Positions 8,851 to 22,957 are shown, counted from the first letter of the stretch. The stretch is DNA of 64,000 nt from Arthrobacter agilis (GCF_006494655.1 NZ_VHIM01000008.1:62001-126000); one strand, 5' to 3'. The notes: a model not told the origin generated them from the sequence alone. Translations and numbers: made by a program.

Positions 8851-8878
8851 TTCGAAGATGTCTTCGAACACTCTTTCC
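8851..8878. promoter_or_regulatory. LexA/SOS-box-like operator upstream of uvrA
   Basis: TTCGAAG-atgt-CTTCGAA is a perfect 7-4-7 inverted repeat (8851-8868). Overlapping it, CGAAC-actc-TTTCC (8865-8878) matches about 11 of 14 positions of the Gram-positive SOS box CGAACRNRYGTTYG. Both overlap the expected -35 region of the uvrA promoter. uvrA is a known LexA target in several bacteria; binding here is inferred. Confidence 0.5.
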
Positions 8879-8880
8879 CC

Positions 8881-8886
8881 TACAGT
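8881..8886 (+). promoter_or_regulatory. -10 hexamer of leaderless uvrA promoter
   Basis: TACAGT, then six bases, then the GTG at 8893; there is no Shine-Dalgarno. Confidence 0.5.
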
Positions 8887-8892
8887 TATCGG

Positions 8893-11805
<2,913 letters not shown>

Positions 11806-11823
11806 CCGCCCCTCCGGCCGATC

Positions 11824-11862
11824 CGCCGTCGAGGGCACGCATGGCGCATGCCCTCGACGGCG
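11824..11862. terminator. Hairpin terminator after uvrA
   Basis: A 14-bp perfect stem: the arm at 11824-11837 (CGCCGTCGAGGGCA) pairs with 11849-11862. Only a short TTAT follows, so termination efficiency is uncertain. Confidence 0.65.
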
Positions 11863-11880
11863 TTATGGCAAGCTTGCCCG

Positions 11881-12546
11881 GTGGCTCCTTCGCACTCGCT
11901 GATCCTGTTCGACCTCGACGGCACCCTTGTCGACCCGGCAGGGGCCATCACCGGGGGCATCCGCGCTGCGCTCGTTGCGCACGGCTTCGAGCGGCCCGAC
12001 GACGAGACCCTTCAGTCGATGGTCGGTCCATCACTGCTCGCATCGCTGACCTCGGTGGTCGGGGTCCCGCCGGACCGCGTGCTCGACGTCATGTCCACCT
12101 ACCGCGCCGGGTATGTCTCCACCGGCATGGCGCAGAGCCGTCCCTATCCCGGAATGGCCGCGTGCGTCCGGGCACTTGCTGCGGAGGGCGCCGTGGTCGC
12201 CGTGGCGACGCAGAAGCCCGAGTGGCTCGCCGAGGAACTCCTCCGCGCCCAGGGTCTGCTGGGGCTCTTCGCGTCCGTCCACGGGTCCCCGCGCGATGAG
12301 AGCTCGACCGTCAGTGGCAAGGAACCCATCATCCGGGCCGCCCTCGACGCCCACCCCGGCGCCGCAGGGAACGCCGTGATGGTGGGTGACCGGCGGCACG
12401 ACGTCGAGGGCGCGGTCGCCAACGGCATACCCTGCATCGGGGTGGCCTGGGGATTCGCGGCGGACGGGGAACTGGACGACGCCGGCGCCGCCATCGTGGT
12501 GCGCTCCGCGGACGAGCTGCTGGAGGTCCTCCGTGGGGGTCTATGA
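11881..12546 (+). CDS. HAD-family hydrolase (phosphoglycolate phosphatase-like)
   Basis: This 221-residue haloacid dehalogenase-type phosphatase has motif I FDLDGTLVD near residue 10 (two catalytic aspartates), a helical cap domain, a conserved lysine in VSGKEPII near residue 147, and motif IV in MVGDRRHDVEGA near residue 170. The layout is that of Gph/PgmB/pyrophosphatase-type HADs; the substrate cannot be assigned. The GTG at 11881 puts motif I at the usual distance from the N-terminus, although no good ribosome-binding site is seen. It overlaps the acyltransferase gene by 14 bases, indicating co-translation. Confidence 0.86.
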   Translation: MAPSHSLILFDLDGTLVDPAGAITGGIRAALVAHGFERPDDETLQSMVGPSLLASLTSVVGVPPDRVLDVMSTYRAGYVSTGMAQSRPYPGMAACVRALAAEGAVVAVATQKPEWLAEELLRAQGLLGLFASVHGSPRDESSTVSGKEPIIRAALDAHPGAAGNAVMVGDRRHDVEGAVANGIPCIGVAWGFAADGELDDAGAAIVVRSADELLEVLRGGL

Positions 12547-13201
12547 CCTGACCCGCAGCACAACGCGTGGGCTCATCGCCGGTCTCTGCCGCCCCACCGT
12601 CGAGGGGCTCCGCCATGTCCCCGCGGCAGGCCCCTTCATCGTCGCGTCGAATCATCTCTCCTTCCTCGACAGCGTGCTCATTCAGGCCCTGATGCCGAGG
12701 CCCGTGGCGTTCTTCGCCAAGGCCGAGTACTTCAGGGGGACCGGGGTCAAGGGAGCGCTGATGAGGTCCTTCTTCGAGGGCGTCGGTTCCATCCCGGTGG
12801 AACGCGGACAGCAGGCGGCGAGCGTGGCCGCCCTGAAGACACTCCTGGATCTGCTGGAGGAAGGCGACGGCGTCGGCATCTACCCGGAGGGGACCCGCTC
12901 GCGCGACGGTCGGCTGTACCGCGGGAGGACCGGGGTCGGGTGGTTGGCCCTCACCACCGGGGCGCCCGTGGTGCCTGTCGGCCTCGTGGGGACCGAGGCC
13001 CTGCAGCCTGCCGGGAAGAAGGGCATCCGACCTCAGCACTTCACACTGCGGATCGGGCGGCCGCTGGTCTTCGCGAAGACCGGACCGGGACATCCGCTGC
13101 CCGCCCGGCGGAACGCCACCGATGCCATCATGGACAGCATCGCCGCGCTCAGCCGCCAGGAGCGGGCGACCCACTACAACCAGAGCCCCGCGGTGGAGTA
13201 G
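12533..13201 (+). CDS. 1-acyl-sn-glycerol-3-phosphate acyltransferase family protein
   Basis: This 222-residue membrane-associated acyltransferase (PlsC family) acylates lysophosphatidate or a related lysolipid. The catalytic block NHLSFLD (NHx4D) lies near residue 40, the glycerophosphate-binding EGTRSRDG near residue 120, and a VPVGLVGTE segment near residue 150. The GTG at 12533 has a GGAGG ribosome-binding site six bases upstream, inside the preceding HAD gene, and the two genes overlap by 14 bases. Whether it is the main PlsC or a specialised acyltransferase cannot be told. Confidence 0.88.
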   Translation: MGVYDLTRSTTRGLIAGLCRPTVEGLRHVPAAGPFIVASNHLSFLDSVLIQALMPRPVAFFAKAEYFRGTGVKGALMRSFFEGVGSIPVERGQQAASVAALKTLLDLLEEGDGVGIYPEGTRSRDGRLYRGRTGVGWLALTTGAPVVPVGLVGTEALQPAGKKGIRPQHFTLRIGRPLVFAKTGPGHPLPARRNATDAIMDSIAALSRQERATHYNQSPAVE

Positions 13202-13309
13202 GCGTTCGTCGTCGCCCGTGGTGGACGGATGCCGCCGGAGCGGCGCGCCGGCGGGATCCGCGCTGAGCGGACGGGGCCCCCGGGGGAAGGGCATGTCGGC
13301 GGCCCGCCC

Positions 13310-13315
13310 TAGGAT
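13310..13315 (+). promoter_or_regulatory. -10 hexamer of leaderless uvrC promoter
   Basis: TAGGAT, then seven bases, then the GTG at 13323. An in-frame ATG at 13293 lies upstream of this -10 and is therefore less likely as the start. Confidence 0.6.
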
Positions 13316-13322
13316 TGATGCC

Positions 13323-15359
13323 GTGGCAAATCCAGTGACGTACCGTCCGAAGACCGGCGAGATCCCGCTCGATCCGGGGGTCTACCGTTTCCGTGACGAA
13401 CACGGCCGGGTCATCTACGTCGGTAAGGCGAAGAACCTCCGTTCGCGCCTCAACTCCTACTTCGCCAACCCGCAGGGCCTGCTGGCGAAGACGCGGACGA
13501 TGGTGTTCACGGCGGCGAGTGTCGAGTGGACGGTCGTCGGCAGCGAGCTCGAGGCGCTCCAGCTGGAGTACACGTGGATCAAGGAATTCGATCCGCGCTT
13601 CAACGTCATGTTCCGTGACGACAAGTCCTACCCGTACCTCGCCGTCACGATGGGGGAGAAGTACCCGCGCGTTCAGGTCATGCGCGGCGACAAGAAGAAG
13701 GACACCCGGTACTTCGGGCCGTTCTATCCTGCCAAGGCCATCCGCGAGACCGTCGACACGATGATCAGGGTGTTCCCCGTCCGCACGTGCAGCGCAGGCG
13801 TGTTCAAGCGCGCGGAGCGGACAGGACGACCGTGCCTGCTCGGCTACATCGACAAGTGTGCCGCGCCCTGCGTCGGCCGGATCACGCCCGAGGACCACAG
13901 GGCCCTGGCGCACGACTTCTGCGACTTCATGGCGGGGGACTCGAAGAAATTCATCGCGGGCCTCGAGCGGCGCATGGCGGACGCCGTCGCAGAACTCGAC
14001 TACGAGTCGGCGGCACGGCTCCGCGACGACATCGCCGCGCTCCGCCGTGTGTTCGAGCGCAACACGGTGGTGCTCAGCGAGGACACGGACGCCGACATCT
14101 TCGCGATCAAGGAGGACGAGCTGGAGGCCGCGGCGCAGGTCTTCCACGTGCGCGGCGGCAGGATCCGGGGGCAGCGTGGGTGGGTCGTCGAGAAGGTCGA
14201 GGACATGGACACGCCGGATCTCGTGGAGCACCTCCTGCAGCAGGTCTACGGCGAGGGCAACAGCAGCAACGAGCAGATCCCGCGTGAGGTGCTCGTGCCC
14301 GTGCTGCCGGCCAACGGCGAGCAGATGCTCGAGTGGCTCCGCGGGCTCCGGGGCTCGCGTGTCGACGTCAGGGTGCCGCAGCGCGGCGACAAGGCCACGC
14401 TGATGGGGACGGTGGAGCAGAATGCCGCGGACGCGCTGCGGCTCCACAAGAGCAGGCGTGCCGGCGACATCACCACGCGCTCCGCCGCGCTGCAGGAGCT
14501 CCAGGAGGCGCTCGACCTCCCGCAGCCGCTGATGCGGATCGAATGCTTCGACATCTCGCACGTCCAGGGCACCCATGTGGTGGCCTCGATGGTGGTCGTC
14601 GAGGACGGACTGCCCCGGAAGTCCGAGTACCGCAAGTTCTCCATCACGGGCGACGCCGCGCGTGACGACACCGCGTCCATGTACGACGTCATCTACCGGC
14701 GCTTCCGCAACTACCTCGCGGGGACGGCCGGGGAGCCGCGCGATGCCGCCGCTCCCGACCCCGAGGTGGACCCGGTCGAGGACGAGAGCTCCGTGCTCGA
14801 CCATCCGGACGTCGCGGGAGAGGAAACGCCCCTCCGGGATACGACGACGACGATCAGCCGGAACCGTTTCGCCTACCCGCCCAGCCTCGTGGTCGTGGAC
14901 GGCGGGCCTCCCCAGGTCGCCGCGGCCGCCCGCGCGCTCCGGGACCTCGACATCGACGACGTCTTCGTGATCGGACTCGCCAAGCGCCTGGAGGAGGTCT
15001 GGATCCAGGACAGCGAGTTCCCCGTGATCCTGCCGCGGGCATCGGAGGGGCTGTTCATGCTGCAGCGGATCCGCGACGAGGCCCACCGGTTCGCCATCAC
15101 GTTCCATCGGCAGAAGCGCGGGAAATCGATGACGGCGTCCGCACTGGACGAGATCGCCGGGCTGGGACCCGCCAAGCGCAAGGCCCTGCTGAAGCAGTTC
15201 GGTTCGGTCAAGAAGATCCGGGCCGCGTCCCTCGACGAGCTGGTCGCCGTGCCCGGCGTCGGCCCCGCCCTCGCGGAGTCCATCCGTTCGTCGCTGGCCG
15301 CCGGGGCGGACGCCGTACCTGCGGTCAACATGACCACGGGCGAGATCATCGATGATTAG
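13323..15359 (+). CDS. uvrC: Excinuclease ABC subunit C
   Basis: UvrC makes both incisions in nucleotide excision repair. The 678-residue product has an N-terminal GIY-YIG nuclease domain (PGVYRF...[14 protein letters not shown], residues 18-45), a cysteine cluster (CSAGVF...[13 protein letters not shown]), a UVR domain near residue 215 ([14 protein letters not shown]), an RNase H-like nuclease domain ([11 protein letters not shown] near residue 410, VVDGGPPQ near 525), and two C-terminal helix-hairpin-helix motifs ([13 protein letters not shown] and [15 protein letters not shown]). An acidic stretch inserted near residues 470-515 is less conserved. It begins the run uvrC-rapZ-yvcK-whiA. Confidence 0.97.
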   Translation: MANPVTYRPKTGEIPLDPGVYRFRDEHGRVIYVGKAKNLRSRLNSYFANPQGLLAKTRTMVFTAASVEWTVVGSELEALQLEYTWIKEFDPRFNVMFRDDKSYPYLAVTMGEKYPRVQVMRGDKKKDTRYFGPFYPAKAIRETVDTMIRVFPVRTCSAGVFKRAERTGRPCLLGYIDKCAAPCVGRITPEDHRALAHDFCDFMAGDSKKFIAGLERRMADAVAELDYESAARLRDDIAALRRVFERNTVVLSEDTDADIFAIKEDELEAAAQVFHVRGGRIRGQRGWVVEKVEDMDTPDLVEHLLQQVYGEGNSSNEQIPREVLVPVLPANGEQMLEWLRGLRGSRVDVRVPQRGDKATLMGTVEQNAADALRLHKSRRAGDITTRSAALQELQEALDLPQPLMRIECFDISHVQGTHVVASMVVVEDGLPRKSEYRKFSITGDAARDDTASMYDVIYRRFRNYLAGTAGEPRDAAAPDPEVDPVEDESSVLDHPDVAGEETPLRDTTTTISRNRFAYPPSLVVVDGGPPQVAAAARALRDLDIDDVFVIGLAKRLEEVWIQDSEFPVILPRASEGLFMLQRIRDEAHRFAITFHRQKRGKSMTASALDEIAGLGPAKRKALLKQFGSVKKIRAASLDELVAVPGVGPALAESIRSSLAAGADAVPAVNMTTGEIIDD

Positions 15360-15360
15360 C

Positions 15361-15366
15361 TAGGCT
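15361..15366 (+). promoter_or_regulatory. -10 hexamer upstream of rapZ
   Basis: TAGGCT lies seven bases before an in-frame GTG at 15374. Transcription would start there, either giving a leaderless 332-residue RapZ or a 100-base 5' leader before the ATG at 15473. Confidence 0.5.
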
Positions 15367-15472
15367 GAAGTCCGTGGGCCGAGAGGCGCCGCGCACTTCA
15401 GACAGCACTTACCGCACACAGGGGCGTTCCGGCATGCCGGGCGCGCCGTCCAGCCGGAACGGATGCACCACG

Positions 15473-16372
15473 ATGACTGAGGCCACGAGCCTGACTCCGG
15501 TCAAACCCACCGAGTCCGAGCTGCTGGTGGTGACCGGGATGTCGGGCGCCGGCCGCAGCACGGCCGCCAACGCGCTCGAGGACCACGGCTGGTACGTGGT
15601 GGAGAACCTGCCGCCGCAGATGCTGTCCACGCTGACGGAACTCGTCGCGCGCACCCCGCAATCCATCCCGAAACTCGCGGTGGTCATCGACGTGCGGGGC
15701 AAGGAACTTTTCAACGACATCCGGGCGTCCCTCGCCGCCCTCCGGGCAGCCGGGGTCAACTACCGGGTGCTCTTCCTCGATGCCGACGACGCCGTCCTCG
15801 TGCGGAGGTTCGAGCAGGGCCGGCGCCCGCACCCCCTGCAGGCCGACGGGCGGATCCTCGACGGGATCGCCGCCGAGCGCGAGGTCCTCACCGAGCTGAA
15901 GCACTCCTCGGACATCGTGATCGACACGAGCGAGCTCAATGTCCATGCCCTCGCGACCAGCGTCACCGAGCTGTTCTCGGAGTCCGGGCCCATCGTGCTG
16001 CGCCTCAACGTCGTGAGCTTCGGGTTCAAGTACGGACTGCCGGTGGACGCGAACTATGTCGCGGACGTGCGCTTCATCCCCAATCCGCACTGGGTCCCGG
16101 TCCTCCGCCCGCAGACGGGCCTCGACGCACCGGTCCGCGACTACGTCCTGGCCGCCCAGGGAGCGGGCGATTTCGTCGACCGCTACGTGCATGCGCTAGT
16201 CCCCGTCCTCGACGGCTACCGCCGGGAGAACAAGCACTACGCGACGATCGCCGTCGGATGCACGGGCGGCAAGCACCGGTCCGTCGCCGTGACGGAGGAG
16301 ATCGCCCAGCGCCTGGCGCAGCTGCCCGGCGTGCAGGTCACCGCGCACCACCGCGACCTCGGGCGTGAGTAA
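15473..16372 (+). CDS. rapZ: RapZ-family nucleotide-binding protein
   Basis: RapZ in enterobacteria is an RNase adaptor that controls glucosamine-6-phosphate synthase through small RNAs; its actinobacterial role is unclear but the gene is fixed before yvcK and whiA. The 299-residue product has a P-loop-like GMSGAGRST near residue 21 in which the usual lysine is arginine, a [10 protein letters not shown] segment, and the C-terminal signature [18 protein letters not shown]. The ATG at 15473 fits the family length, but the same frame extends to a GTG at 15374 sited seven bases after a -10 element, so a 33-residue N-terminal extension is possible. It overlaps yvcK by one base (TAATG). Confidence 0.92.
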   Translation: MTEATSLTPVKPTESELLVVTGMSGAGRSTAANALEDHGWYVVENLPPQMLSTLTELVARTPQSIPKLAVVIDVRGKELFNDIRASLAALRAAGVNYRVLFLDADDAVLVRRFEQGRRPHPLQADGRILDGIAAEREVLTELKHSSDIVIDTSELNVHALATSVTELFSESGPIVLRLNVVSFGFKYGLPVDANYVADVRFIPNPHWVPVLRPQTGLDAPVRDYVLAAQGAGDFVDRYVHALVPVLDGYRRENKHYATIAVGCTGGKHRSVAVTEEIAQRLAQLPGVQVTAHHRDLGRE

Positions 16373-17397
16373 TGGCGCTGTTCTCCGGCCCTCTGCCCCT
16401 CATCCCGCCGGCCTCGCGCAGGGGAGCTGAGGGGCAGGGCGCCGGACCCTCCGTCGTCGCCCTCGGAGGCGGCCACGGCCTGTCCGCCTCCCTCTCCGCA
16501 CTGCGTCTCCTGACGCAGGACCTCACCGCCGTGGTGACCGTGGCCGACGACGGCGGTTCCTCCGGGCGGCTCCGCCACGAGCTGGGGGTGCTGCCGCCGG
16601 GGGACCTCCGGATGGCCCTGGCGGCCCTGTGTGACGACACCGACTGGGGGCGCACCTGGCGCGACGTGATGCAGCACCGGTTCGCCTCGCGGCCCGGCGT
16701 CGACGGGTCGCTCGACGATCACGCCATGGGGAACCTGCTCATCGTGACGCTGTGGGAATTGCTGGGAGACCCCGTCGCCGGCCTGCAGTGGGCCGGCGCG
16801 CTGCTCGGGGCGCGGGGGCGCGTCCTACCGATGGCCAGCGTCCCGCTGACCATCGAGGGTGACGTCCTCAGCGAGGTGGACGGCTCGTTGCGCGTCACGA
16901 CCATCTCCGGTCAGGCCAAGCTCGCCGTCGCGGCCGAGAGCGGCAACGTGAGCAACGTCCGGTTGCTCCCGGCGGCAGCGCCCGCCTGCCAGGATGCGCT
17001 GGAGGCCATCGAACTGGCCGACTGGGTGGTCCTCGGGCCCGGCTCCTGGTACACCTCCGTGCTGCCCCACCTGCTTCTCCCCGAACTGCGGGACGCCCTC
17101 TGCCGCACGTCCGCCCGGCGCTGCCTCACCATGAACCTGAGCAACGACACGAAGGAGACCCAGGGCATGAGTGCGATCGACCACCTCACCGTGATCTCGC
17201 GCTACGCACCGGATCTCACGGTCGACGTCGTCCTCGTGGATCCCGCCGTGGTAGCGGATCGGGCCGCCTTCGAGAAGGCCGTCGCGGGGATGGGCGGCCG
17301 CGCGGTCTTCGGTACAGTGGGAGTTTCGACCGGTAAGCCCGTCCACGATCCGTTGCGGCTGGCGACGTCGTACAACGACATGTTCGGCGAGAACTAG
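16372..17397 (+). CDS. yvcK: YvcK/CofD-like gluconeogenesis factor (uridine diphosphate-sugar-binding protein)
   Basis: This 341-residue protein belongs to the GDNF/YvcK branch of the CofD-like family; in Bacillus and mycobacteria YvcK homologues bind UDP-sugars and influence cell-wall synthesis and growth on gluconeogenic carbon. Typical features are [13 protein letters not shown] near residue 27, [15 protein letters not shown] near residue 55, and the late segment [16 protein letters not shown] near residue 222. The ATG overlaps the rapZ stop, and whiA begins ten bases after its stop, so the three genes are one transcriptional unit. Confidence 0.93.
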   Translation: MALFSGPLPLIPPASRRGAEGQGAGPSVVALGGGHGLSASLSALRLLTQDLTAVVTVADDGGSSGRLRHELGVLPPGDLRMALAALCDDTDWGRTWRDVMQHRFASRPGVDGSLDDHAMGNLLIVTLWELLGDPVAGLQWAGALLGARGRVLPMASVPLTIEGDVLSEVDGSLRVTTISGQAKLAVAAESGNVSNVRLLPAAAPACQDALEAIELADWVVLGPGSWYTSVLPHLLLPELRDALCRTSARRCLTMNLSNDTKETQGMSAIDHLTVISRYAPDLTVDVVLVDPAVVADRAAFEKAVAGMGGRAVFGTVGVSTGKPVHDPLRLATSYNDMFGEN

Positions 17398-17407
17398 GAG
17401 TGTATCT

Positions 17408-18388
17408 GTGGCCCTGACCGCCGACGTCAAAGAGGAGTTGTCCCACCTCGACGTCAAGAAGTCCTCGGTCCGCAAGGCCGAGGTGTCCGCGCTGCTGAGG
17501 TTCGCCGGGGGACTCCACATCATCTCCGGCCGGATCGTCATCGAGGCCGAAGTGGACCTCGCCTCGACGGCCCGCCGGCTCCGTGCTGCCATCGCCGAGG
17601 TGTACGGCCACAACAGCGAGATCATCGTGGTCACCGGTGGTGGCCTCAAGCGCGGCAACCGGTACGTGGTGCGCGTGGTGCGGGACGGCGAGTCGCTCGC
17701 CCGCCAGACCGGCCTGCTGGACACGCGGGGGAGACCCGTTCGAGGCCTGCCCTCCGCCGTCGTGAACGGTTCGACGGCGGATGCCGAGGCGGTCTGGCGT
17801 GGAGCCTTCCTGGCCCACGGGTCCCTCACGGAACCGGGGCGCTCCTCCTCCCTCGAGGTCACCTGCCCCGGCCCCGAATCCGCGTTGGCCCTGGTCGGAG
17901 CTGCGCGCCGCATCGACATCGCCGCGAAGGCCCGCGAGGTGCGCGGCGTCGACCGCGTGGTCATCCGGGACGGCGACACGATCGCGGCCCTCCTGACCCG
18001 CATGGGAGCGCACGACGCCCTCATGGTCTGGGAGGAGCGCCGGATGCGCAAGGAGGTCCGGGCGACGGCGAACCGCCTCGCGAACTTCGACGACGCGAAC
18101 CTGCGACGGTCGGCGCAGGCCGCCGTCGCCGCCGGAGCCCGTGTGGAGCGAGCACTGGAGATCCTCGGAGAAGCCGTGCCGGAGCACCTGCGCTACGCCG
18201 GGGAGCTGAGGGTGGCGCACAAGCAGGCCAGCCTGGACGAGCTGGGGCGGCTGGCGGACCCGCCGATGACGAAGGATGCCATCGCCGGGCGCATCCGCCG
18301 CCTGCTCGCGATGGCCGACAAGAGAGCGTCCGATATCGGGATCCCGGGGACCGACGCCAATGTGACCGCGGACATGCTCGACGAGTGA
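17408..18388 (+). CDS. whiA: DNA-binding protein WhiA
   Basis: WhiA is a conserved Gram-positive DNA-binding protein needed for sporulation septation in Streptomyces and linked to cell division elsewhere. The 326-residue protein has an N-terminal LAGLIDADG-like fold lacking the endonuclease residues (residues 1-200; [12 protein letters not shown] near residue 135) and a C-terminal helix-turn-helix ([24 protein letters not shown], residues 276-300). The GTG at 17408 has an AGGAG site overlapping the yvcK stop. Neighbours rapZ and yvcK are the standard partners. Confidence 0.96.
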   Translation: MALTADVKEELSHLDVKKSSVRKAEVSALLRFAGGLHIISGRIVIEAEVDLASTARRLRAAIAEVYGHNSEIIVVTGGGLKRGNRYVVRVVRDGESLARQTGLLDTRGRPVRGLPSAVVNGSTADAEAVWRGAFLAHGSLTEPGRSSSLEVTCPGPESALALVGAARRIDIAAKAREVRGVDRVVIRDGDTIAALLTRMGAHDALMVWEERRMRKEVRATANRLANFDDANLRRSAQAAVAAGARVERALEILGEAVPEHLRYAGELRVAHKQASLDELGRLADPPMTKDAIAGRIRRLLAMADKRASDIGIPGTDANVTADMLDE

Positions 18389-18397
18389 AGAAGTGCA

Positions 18398-18403
18398 TAG
18401 GAT
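18398..18403 (+). promoter_or_regulatory. -10 hexamer for sodA
   Basis: TAGGAT just after whiA would start a transcript near 18411, leaving a GC-rich leader of about 105 bases before sodA. Confidence 0.4.
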
Positions 18404-18515
18404 GGAACAGCAAGCCCGCTTGTGATCGAGCAGTGAGCGAGCGGGGCGCCCGCAGCCCGGAGCCTGGGAAGGCCCGTGCGCACAGCGGGTACGGGATCAC
18501 TACATGGAGGATGAC

Positions 18516-19145
18516 GTGAGCGAATACGTACTGCCGGATCTTGACTACGACTACGCGGCCCTGGAGCCGCACATCTCGGGCCGGATCATGGAGCTGCATC
18601 ACTCCAAGCACCAGGCCACCTACGTCAAGGGCGCCAATGACGCCCTGGCGCAGCTCGCCGAGGCCCGGGAGAAGGGGTCGTTCGCGACCATCCCGAAGCT
18701 CTCCAAGGACCTCGCGTTCCATGTGGGTGGTGTGGTCAACCACAGCATCTTCTGGAAGAACATGTCTCCCGAGGGCGGCGACAAGCCCGAGGGTGAGCTC
18801 GCGGCGGCCCTGGCGGATGCGTTCGGGTCCTTCGACGCGTTCCAGGCCCACTTCACGGCGGCGGCGACGTCCCTGCAGGGCTCCGGGTGGGCTGTGCTGG
18901 CGTACGAGCCGCTGGGGAAGAACATCGTGATCGAGCAGCTCTACGACCAGCAGGGCAACGTGCCTGTGGGGACCATTCCGCTGCTGATGCTGGACATGTG
19001 GGAGCACGCGTTCTACCTGGACTACGTGAACGTGAAGCCCGACTACGTCAAGGCGTGGTGGAACCTGGTGAACTGGGCCGATGTCCAGTCCCGCTTCCAG
19101 GCGGCGACCAGCGGGGCCAGCACCCTCATCACCCCCGGCCACTAG
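18516..19145 (+). CDS. sodA: Superoxide dismutase [Mn/Fe]
   Basis: This cytoplasmic superoxide dismutase of 209 residues has all four metal ligands: His28 (ELHHSKH), His76 (NHSIFW), Asp160 and His164 ([11 protein letters not shown]). The GSGWAVL segment and the QQGN stretch near residues 145-148 favour manganese use, though cambialistic enzymes exist. The GTG at 18516 is preferred over an ATG at 18504 because a GGAGG sits five bases upstream of the GTG; the ATG would place the site inside the coding region. No signal peptide is present. It is inserted between whiA and gap. Confidence 0.96.
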   Translation: MSEYVLPDLDYDYAALEPHISGRIMELHHSKHQATYVKGANDALAQLAEAREKGSFATIPKLSKDLAFHVGGVVNHSIFWKNMSPEGGDKPEGELAAALADAFGSFDAFQAHFTAAATSLQGSGWAVLAYEPLGKNIVIEQLYDQQGNVPVGTIPLLMLDMWEHAFYLDYVNVKPDYVKAWWNLVNWADVQSRFQAATSGASTLITPGH

Positions 19146-19173
19146 CACCACCGACGCACACCGCGGCCGGGGG
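19132..19173 (+). terminator. Possible terminator overlapping the end of sodA
   Basis: CCCCCGGCC (19132-19140) pairs with GGCCGGGGG (19165-19173). The loop is long (24 bases) and no T-run follows, so this is weak. Confidence 0.3.
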
Positions 19174-19235
19174 CATCACGTGTACCCGTCCGCAGCAACC
19201 GGCGTCATCAGTACGTGCGCGAGCGCCGCGCTGAG

Positions 19236-19241
19236 TAAGGT
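19236..19241 (+). promoter_or_regulatory. -10 hexamer of gap operon
   Basis: TAAGGT would start transcription near 19248, within the base of a strong hairpin. Confidence 0.4.
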
Positions 19242-19248
19242 TGGAGCC

Positions 19249-20429
<1,181 letters not shown>

Positions 20430-20440
20430 GCGGACCGCCC

Positions 20441-21691
20441 GTGGCTTACGCATCGCTCGACGATCTCCTCGCCGAAGGCGTCAGGGGGCGCCGCATCCTC
20501 GTGCGCTCGGACCTCAACGTGCCCCTCGAGGGCGAGGTCCCGTCCCTGACCGTGACCGACGACGGACGTGTCCGTGCGTCCCTGCCCGTCCTGCGCAAGC
20601 TGACCGAGGCGGGCGCGGCCGTGATCGTCATGGCCCACCTTGGCCGGCCCAAGGGCGCACCCGAGGCGAAGTACTCGCTGGCGCCGGCCGTCGACGTCCT
20701 GCGGGACCTCGCCGACTTCCCGGTCGCGCTCGCCCCCGACACGACGGGGGAGGGCGCGCGGAGTGCGGCCGCGGCTCTCGCTGAGGGTGAGGTGCTCGTT
20801 CTCGAGAACGTGCGTTTCGATGCCCGTGAGACGAGCAAGGACGAGGCGGAACGCCGGTCGTTCGCGCAGGAACTGGCGGACCTCGCAGGAGACGCCGGCG
20901 CGTACGTCGACGACGCCTTCGGGGCGGTCCACCGCAAGCACGCGAGCGTCTTCGATGTGGCAGGGCTCCTGCCCGCCTACCAGGGCGACCTGGTACGGGC
21001 AGAGCTCGTGGTCCTCGAGAAGCTGACGAAGGAGCCGGAGCGTCCCTTCGTCGTCGTGCTCGGCGGATCGAAGGTCTCGGACAAGCTGGCCGTGATCGAG
21101 AACCTCATCGGCACCGCCGACCGCATCCTCGTGGGTGGCGGGATGGTGTTCACCTTCCTCGCCGCCCAGGGGCACCGGGTGGGCGCGAGCCTGCTGGAGG
21201 AGGATCGGATCGAGACCGTCCGGGGTTACCTAGAGCGCGGCGCCCGCGACGGGACGCAGTTCGTCCTGCCGACGGACATCGTCGTCGCCGAGAAGTTCGC
21301 CGCGGACGCCGGCCACAGCGTCATCGCCGCGGACGCCATGGAGTCGGGAGCCTACGGCTCCACGGGCCTCGGCCTGGACATCGGACCGGCGACCGGCGCC
21401 GACTTCGCGGCGAACATCGCCGAGGCGAGGACCGTGTTCTGGAACGGGCCCATGGGTGTCTTCGAATTCGATTCGTTCGCCGGTGGTACACGTGCCGTGG
21501 CGCAGGCCCTCGTCGAAGCGCAGGCGGCCGGTGCCCTCACGGTGGTGGGCGGTGGAGACTCGGCCGCCGCGGTACGCGGCCTCGGATTCACCGACGAGCA
21601 GTTCGGCCATATCTCGACCGGAGGCGGCGCAAGCCTCGAGTACCTCGAAGGCAAGGAACTGCCCGGGCTGACCGCGCTCGCGCGGGACTAG
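20441..21691 (+). CDS. pgk: Phosphoglycerate kinase
   Basis: This kinase transfers phosphate from 1,3-bisphosphoglycerate to ADP. The 416-residue protein shows the N-terminal substrate motif [10 protein letters not shown] near residue 20, HLGRPKG near residue 66, LENVRFD near residue 122, the hinge region [12 protein letters not shown] near residue 205, and the nucleotide-binding GGGDSAAA near residue 367. The GTG at 20441 gives the family length; the ribosome-binding site is weak, and it follows gap after 11 bases, so translational coupling to gap is likely. Confidence 0.97.
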   Translation: MAYASLDDLLAEGVRGRRILVRSDLNVPLEGEVPSLTVTDDGRVRASLPVLRKLTEAGAAVIVMAHLGRPKGAPEAKYSLAPAVDVLRDLADFPVALAPDTTGEGARSAAAALAEGEVLVLENVRFDARETSKDEAERRSFAQELADLAGDAGAYVDDAFGAVHRKHASVFDVAGLLPAYQGDLVRAELVVLEKLTKEPERPFVVVLGGSKVSDKLAVIENLIGTADRILVGGGMVFTFLAAQGHRVGASLLEEDRIETVRGYLERGARDGTQFVLPTDIVVAEKFAADAGHSVIAADAMESGAYGSTGLGLDIGPATGADFAANIAEARTVFWNGPMGVFEFDSFAGGTRAVAQALVEAQAAGALTVVGGGDSAAAVRGLGFTDEQFGHISTGGGASLEYLEGKELPGLTALARD

Positions 21692-21693
21692 CA

Positions 21694-21730
21694 CCGACGC
21701 CCTGCCGGACACCGTCCGGCAGGGCGTCGG
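21694..21730 (+). terminator. First intercistronic hairpin between pgk and tpiA
   Basis: The 16-base arm 21694-21709 (CCGACGCCCTGCCGGA) pairs perfectly with 21715-21730. No T-run follows, so partial termination, processing or 3'-end protection of the gap-pgk segment is more likely than a full stop. Confidence 0.6.
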
Positions 21731-21748
21731 GCCGTAGACCGATCACCG

Positions 21749-21784
21749 GCGGGATCCGCGGGGCCAGGACCTCGCGGATCCCGC
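21749..21784 (+). promoter_or_regulatory. Second intercistronic hairpin before tpiA
   Basis: GCGGGATCCGCG (21749-21760) pairs with CGCGGATCCCGC (21773-21784). It ends 29 bases before the tpiA ATG and may stabilise a processed tpiA-secG mRNA. Confidence 0.5.
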
Positions 21785-21813
21785 TGCCATGACACGAACA
21801 TGATGGAGTAGAG

Positions 21814-22629
21814 ATGACCACCTCGACCAACGGAACCTTCGACCGCCGACCGCTCATCGCGGGTAACTGGAAGATGAACCTCGACCACATGCAGGGCATC
21901 ACCTTCCTGCAGAAGCTCGCCTGGACCCTCGACGACGCGGGACACGACTTCTCCCGCGTCGAGGTCTCGGTCTTCCCTCCGTTCACGGATCTCCGCGGTG
22001 TGCAGACCCTGGTGAAGGGCGACAACCTCGAGGTCGTCTACGGCGGCCAGGACCTCTCGCCCGAGGACGCCGGAGCCTACACCGGTGACATCTCCGGCCA
22101 GTTCCTCGGAAAACTCGACTGCACCTACGCGCTCGTGGGTCACTCGGAGCGCCGCACCATCCACCACGAATCCGACGAGCTGCTCAACCGCAAGGTCCAC
22201 GCCGCCTACCGCCACGGACTGGTTCCCGTCCTCTGTGTCGGCGAGGGACTCGAGATCCGCCAGGCGGGTACGCACGTGGACCACACGCTGGCGCAGCTGC
22301 GCAAGGGTGTCGCCGGGCTTTCCCCAGAGCAGGCCGCGACCCTTGTGATCGCCTACGAGCCGGTCTGGGCGATCGGCACGGGAGAGGTCGCCGGACCGGA
22401 GGACGCGCAGGAGATGTGCGCCGCCATCCGCACGGAACTCGAAGGCCTCTTCGACGCCGGGACGGCGGCCGGGGCGCGCCTGCTGTACGGCGGGTCGGTC
22501 AAGGCCGCCAACGCCGCGAGCATCCTCAAGGAACGTGATGTGGACGGCGTCCTCGTCGGCGGTGCGAGCCTCGACGTGTCCGAATTTGCTAGTATTGTCA
22601 GGTTCGAACAGCATCTGGTGACAGACTAG
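21814..22629 (+). CDS. tpiA: Triosephosphate isomerase
   Basis: This TIM-barrel enzyme interconverts dihydroxyacetone phosphate and glyceraldehyde 3-phosphate. The 271-residue product shows AGNWKMN with the catalytic lysine near residue 17, LVGHSERR with the catalytic histidine near residue 110, the catalytic glutamate in [11 protein letters not shown] near residue 183, and the phosphate-binding YGGSVKAAN near residue 226. GGAG precedes the ATG at 21814. It is separated from pgk by two strong hairpins and followed by secG. Confidence 0.97.
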   Translation: MTTSTNGTFDRRPLIAGNWKMNLDHMQGITFLQKLAWTLDDAGHDFSRVEVSVFPPFTDLRGVQTLVKGDNLEVVYGGQDLSPEDAGAYTGDISGQFLGKLDCTYALVGHSERRTIHHESDELLNRKVHAAYRHGLVPVLCVGEGLEIRQAGTHVDHTLAQLRKGVAGLSPEQAATLVIAYEPVWAIGTGEVAGPEDAQEMCAAIRTELEGLFDAGTAAGARLLYGGSVKAANAASILKERDVDGVLVGGASLDVSEFASIVRFEQHLVTD

Positions 22630-22681
22630 TTCCTGCGCCTACCGCTCCTGACGAGCGGCTCTCGAGCCTTGAAAGGGCCCC

Positions 22682-22930
22682 GTGGAAATCCTTCGTATCA
22701 TCCTGCTCGTCCTGCTCGGGATCACCAGCCTCCTGCTGACCCTGCTGATCCTCCTGCACAAGGGCCGTGGCGGCGGTATGTCGGACATGTTCGGCGGCGG
22801 CATGACCTCGAGCATGGGTTCCTCGGGCGTCGCCGAGCGTAACCTCAACCGGTTCACGGTGGCCCTCGGACTCGCGTGGGGTGTCGTCATCGTGGCGCTC
22901 GGGCTCATCCAGCGCTTCGCGGACTCCTGA
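22682..22930 (+). CDS. secG: Preprotein translocase subunit SecG
   Basis: SecG is the small membrane subunit of the SecYEG translocon. The 82-residue protein has two transmembrane helices (residues 3-24 and 57-76) with the conserved KGRGGGMSDMFGGG loop between them. The GTG at 22682 has an AAAGG site. The position after tpiA is the usual one in actinobacteria. Confidence 0.95.
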   Translation: MEILRIILLVLLGITSLLLTLLILLHKGRGGGMSDMFGGGMTSSMGSSGVAERNLNRFTVALGLAWGVVIVALGLIQRFADS

Positions 22931-22957
22931 CGCCCGCACCACCTTCTCCGCATACAG

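Noticed and set aside
8686-8892. N-terminal extension of uvrA into the GntR gene
   Set aside because: The frame is open, but the residues are not UvrA-like and the region codes for GntR in another frame; the GTG at 8893 follows a -10 element.
13293-13322. ATG start ten codons upstream for uvrC
   Set aside because: It lies upstream of the best -10 element, and the added residues are not conserved; it remains possible if a longer transcript exists.
13149-15107. 652-codon open frame antisense to uvrC
   Set aside because: High GC makes long antisense frames common; the translation is Arg/Asp/Val-rich with no motif, and uvrC on the other strand has strong homology throughout.
18504-18515. ATG start four codons upstream for sodA
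   Set aside because: The GGAGG ribosome-binding site would lie within the coding sequence; it is spaced correctly for the GTG at 18516.
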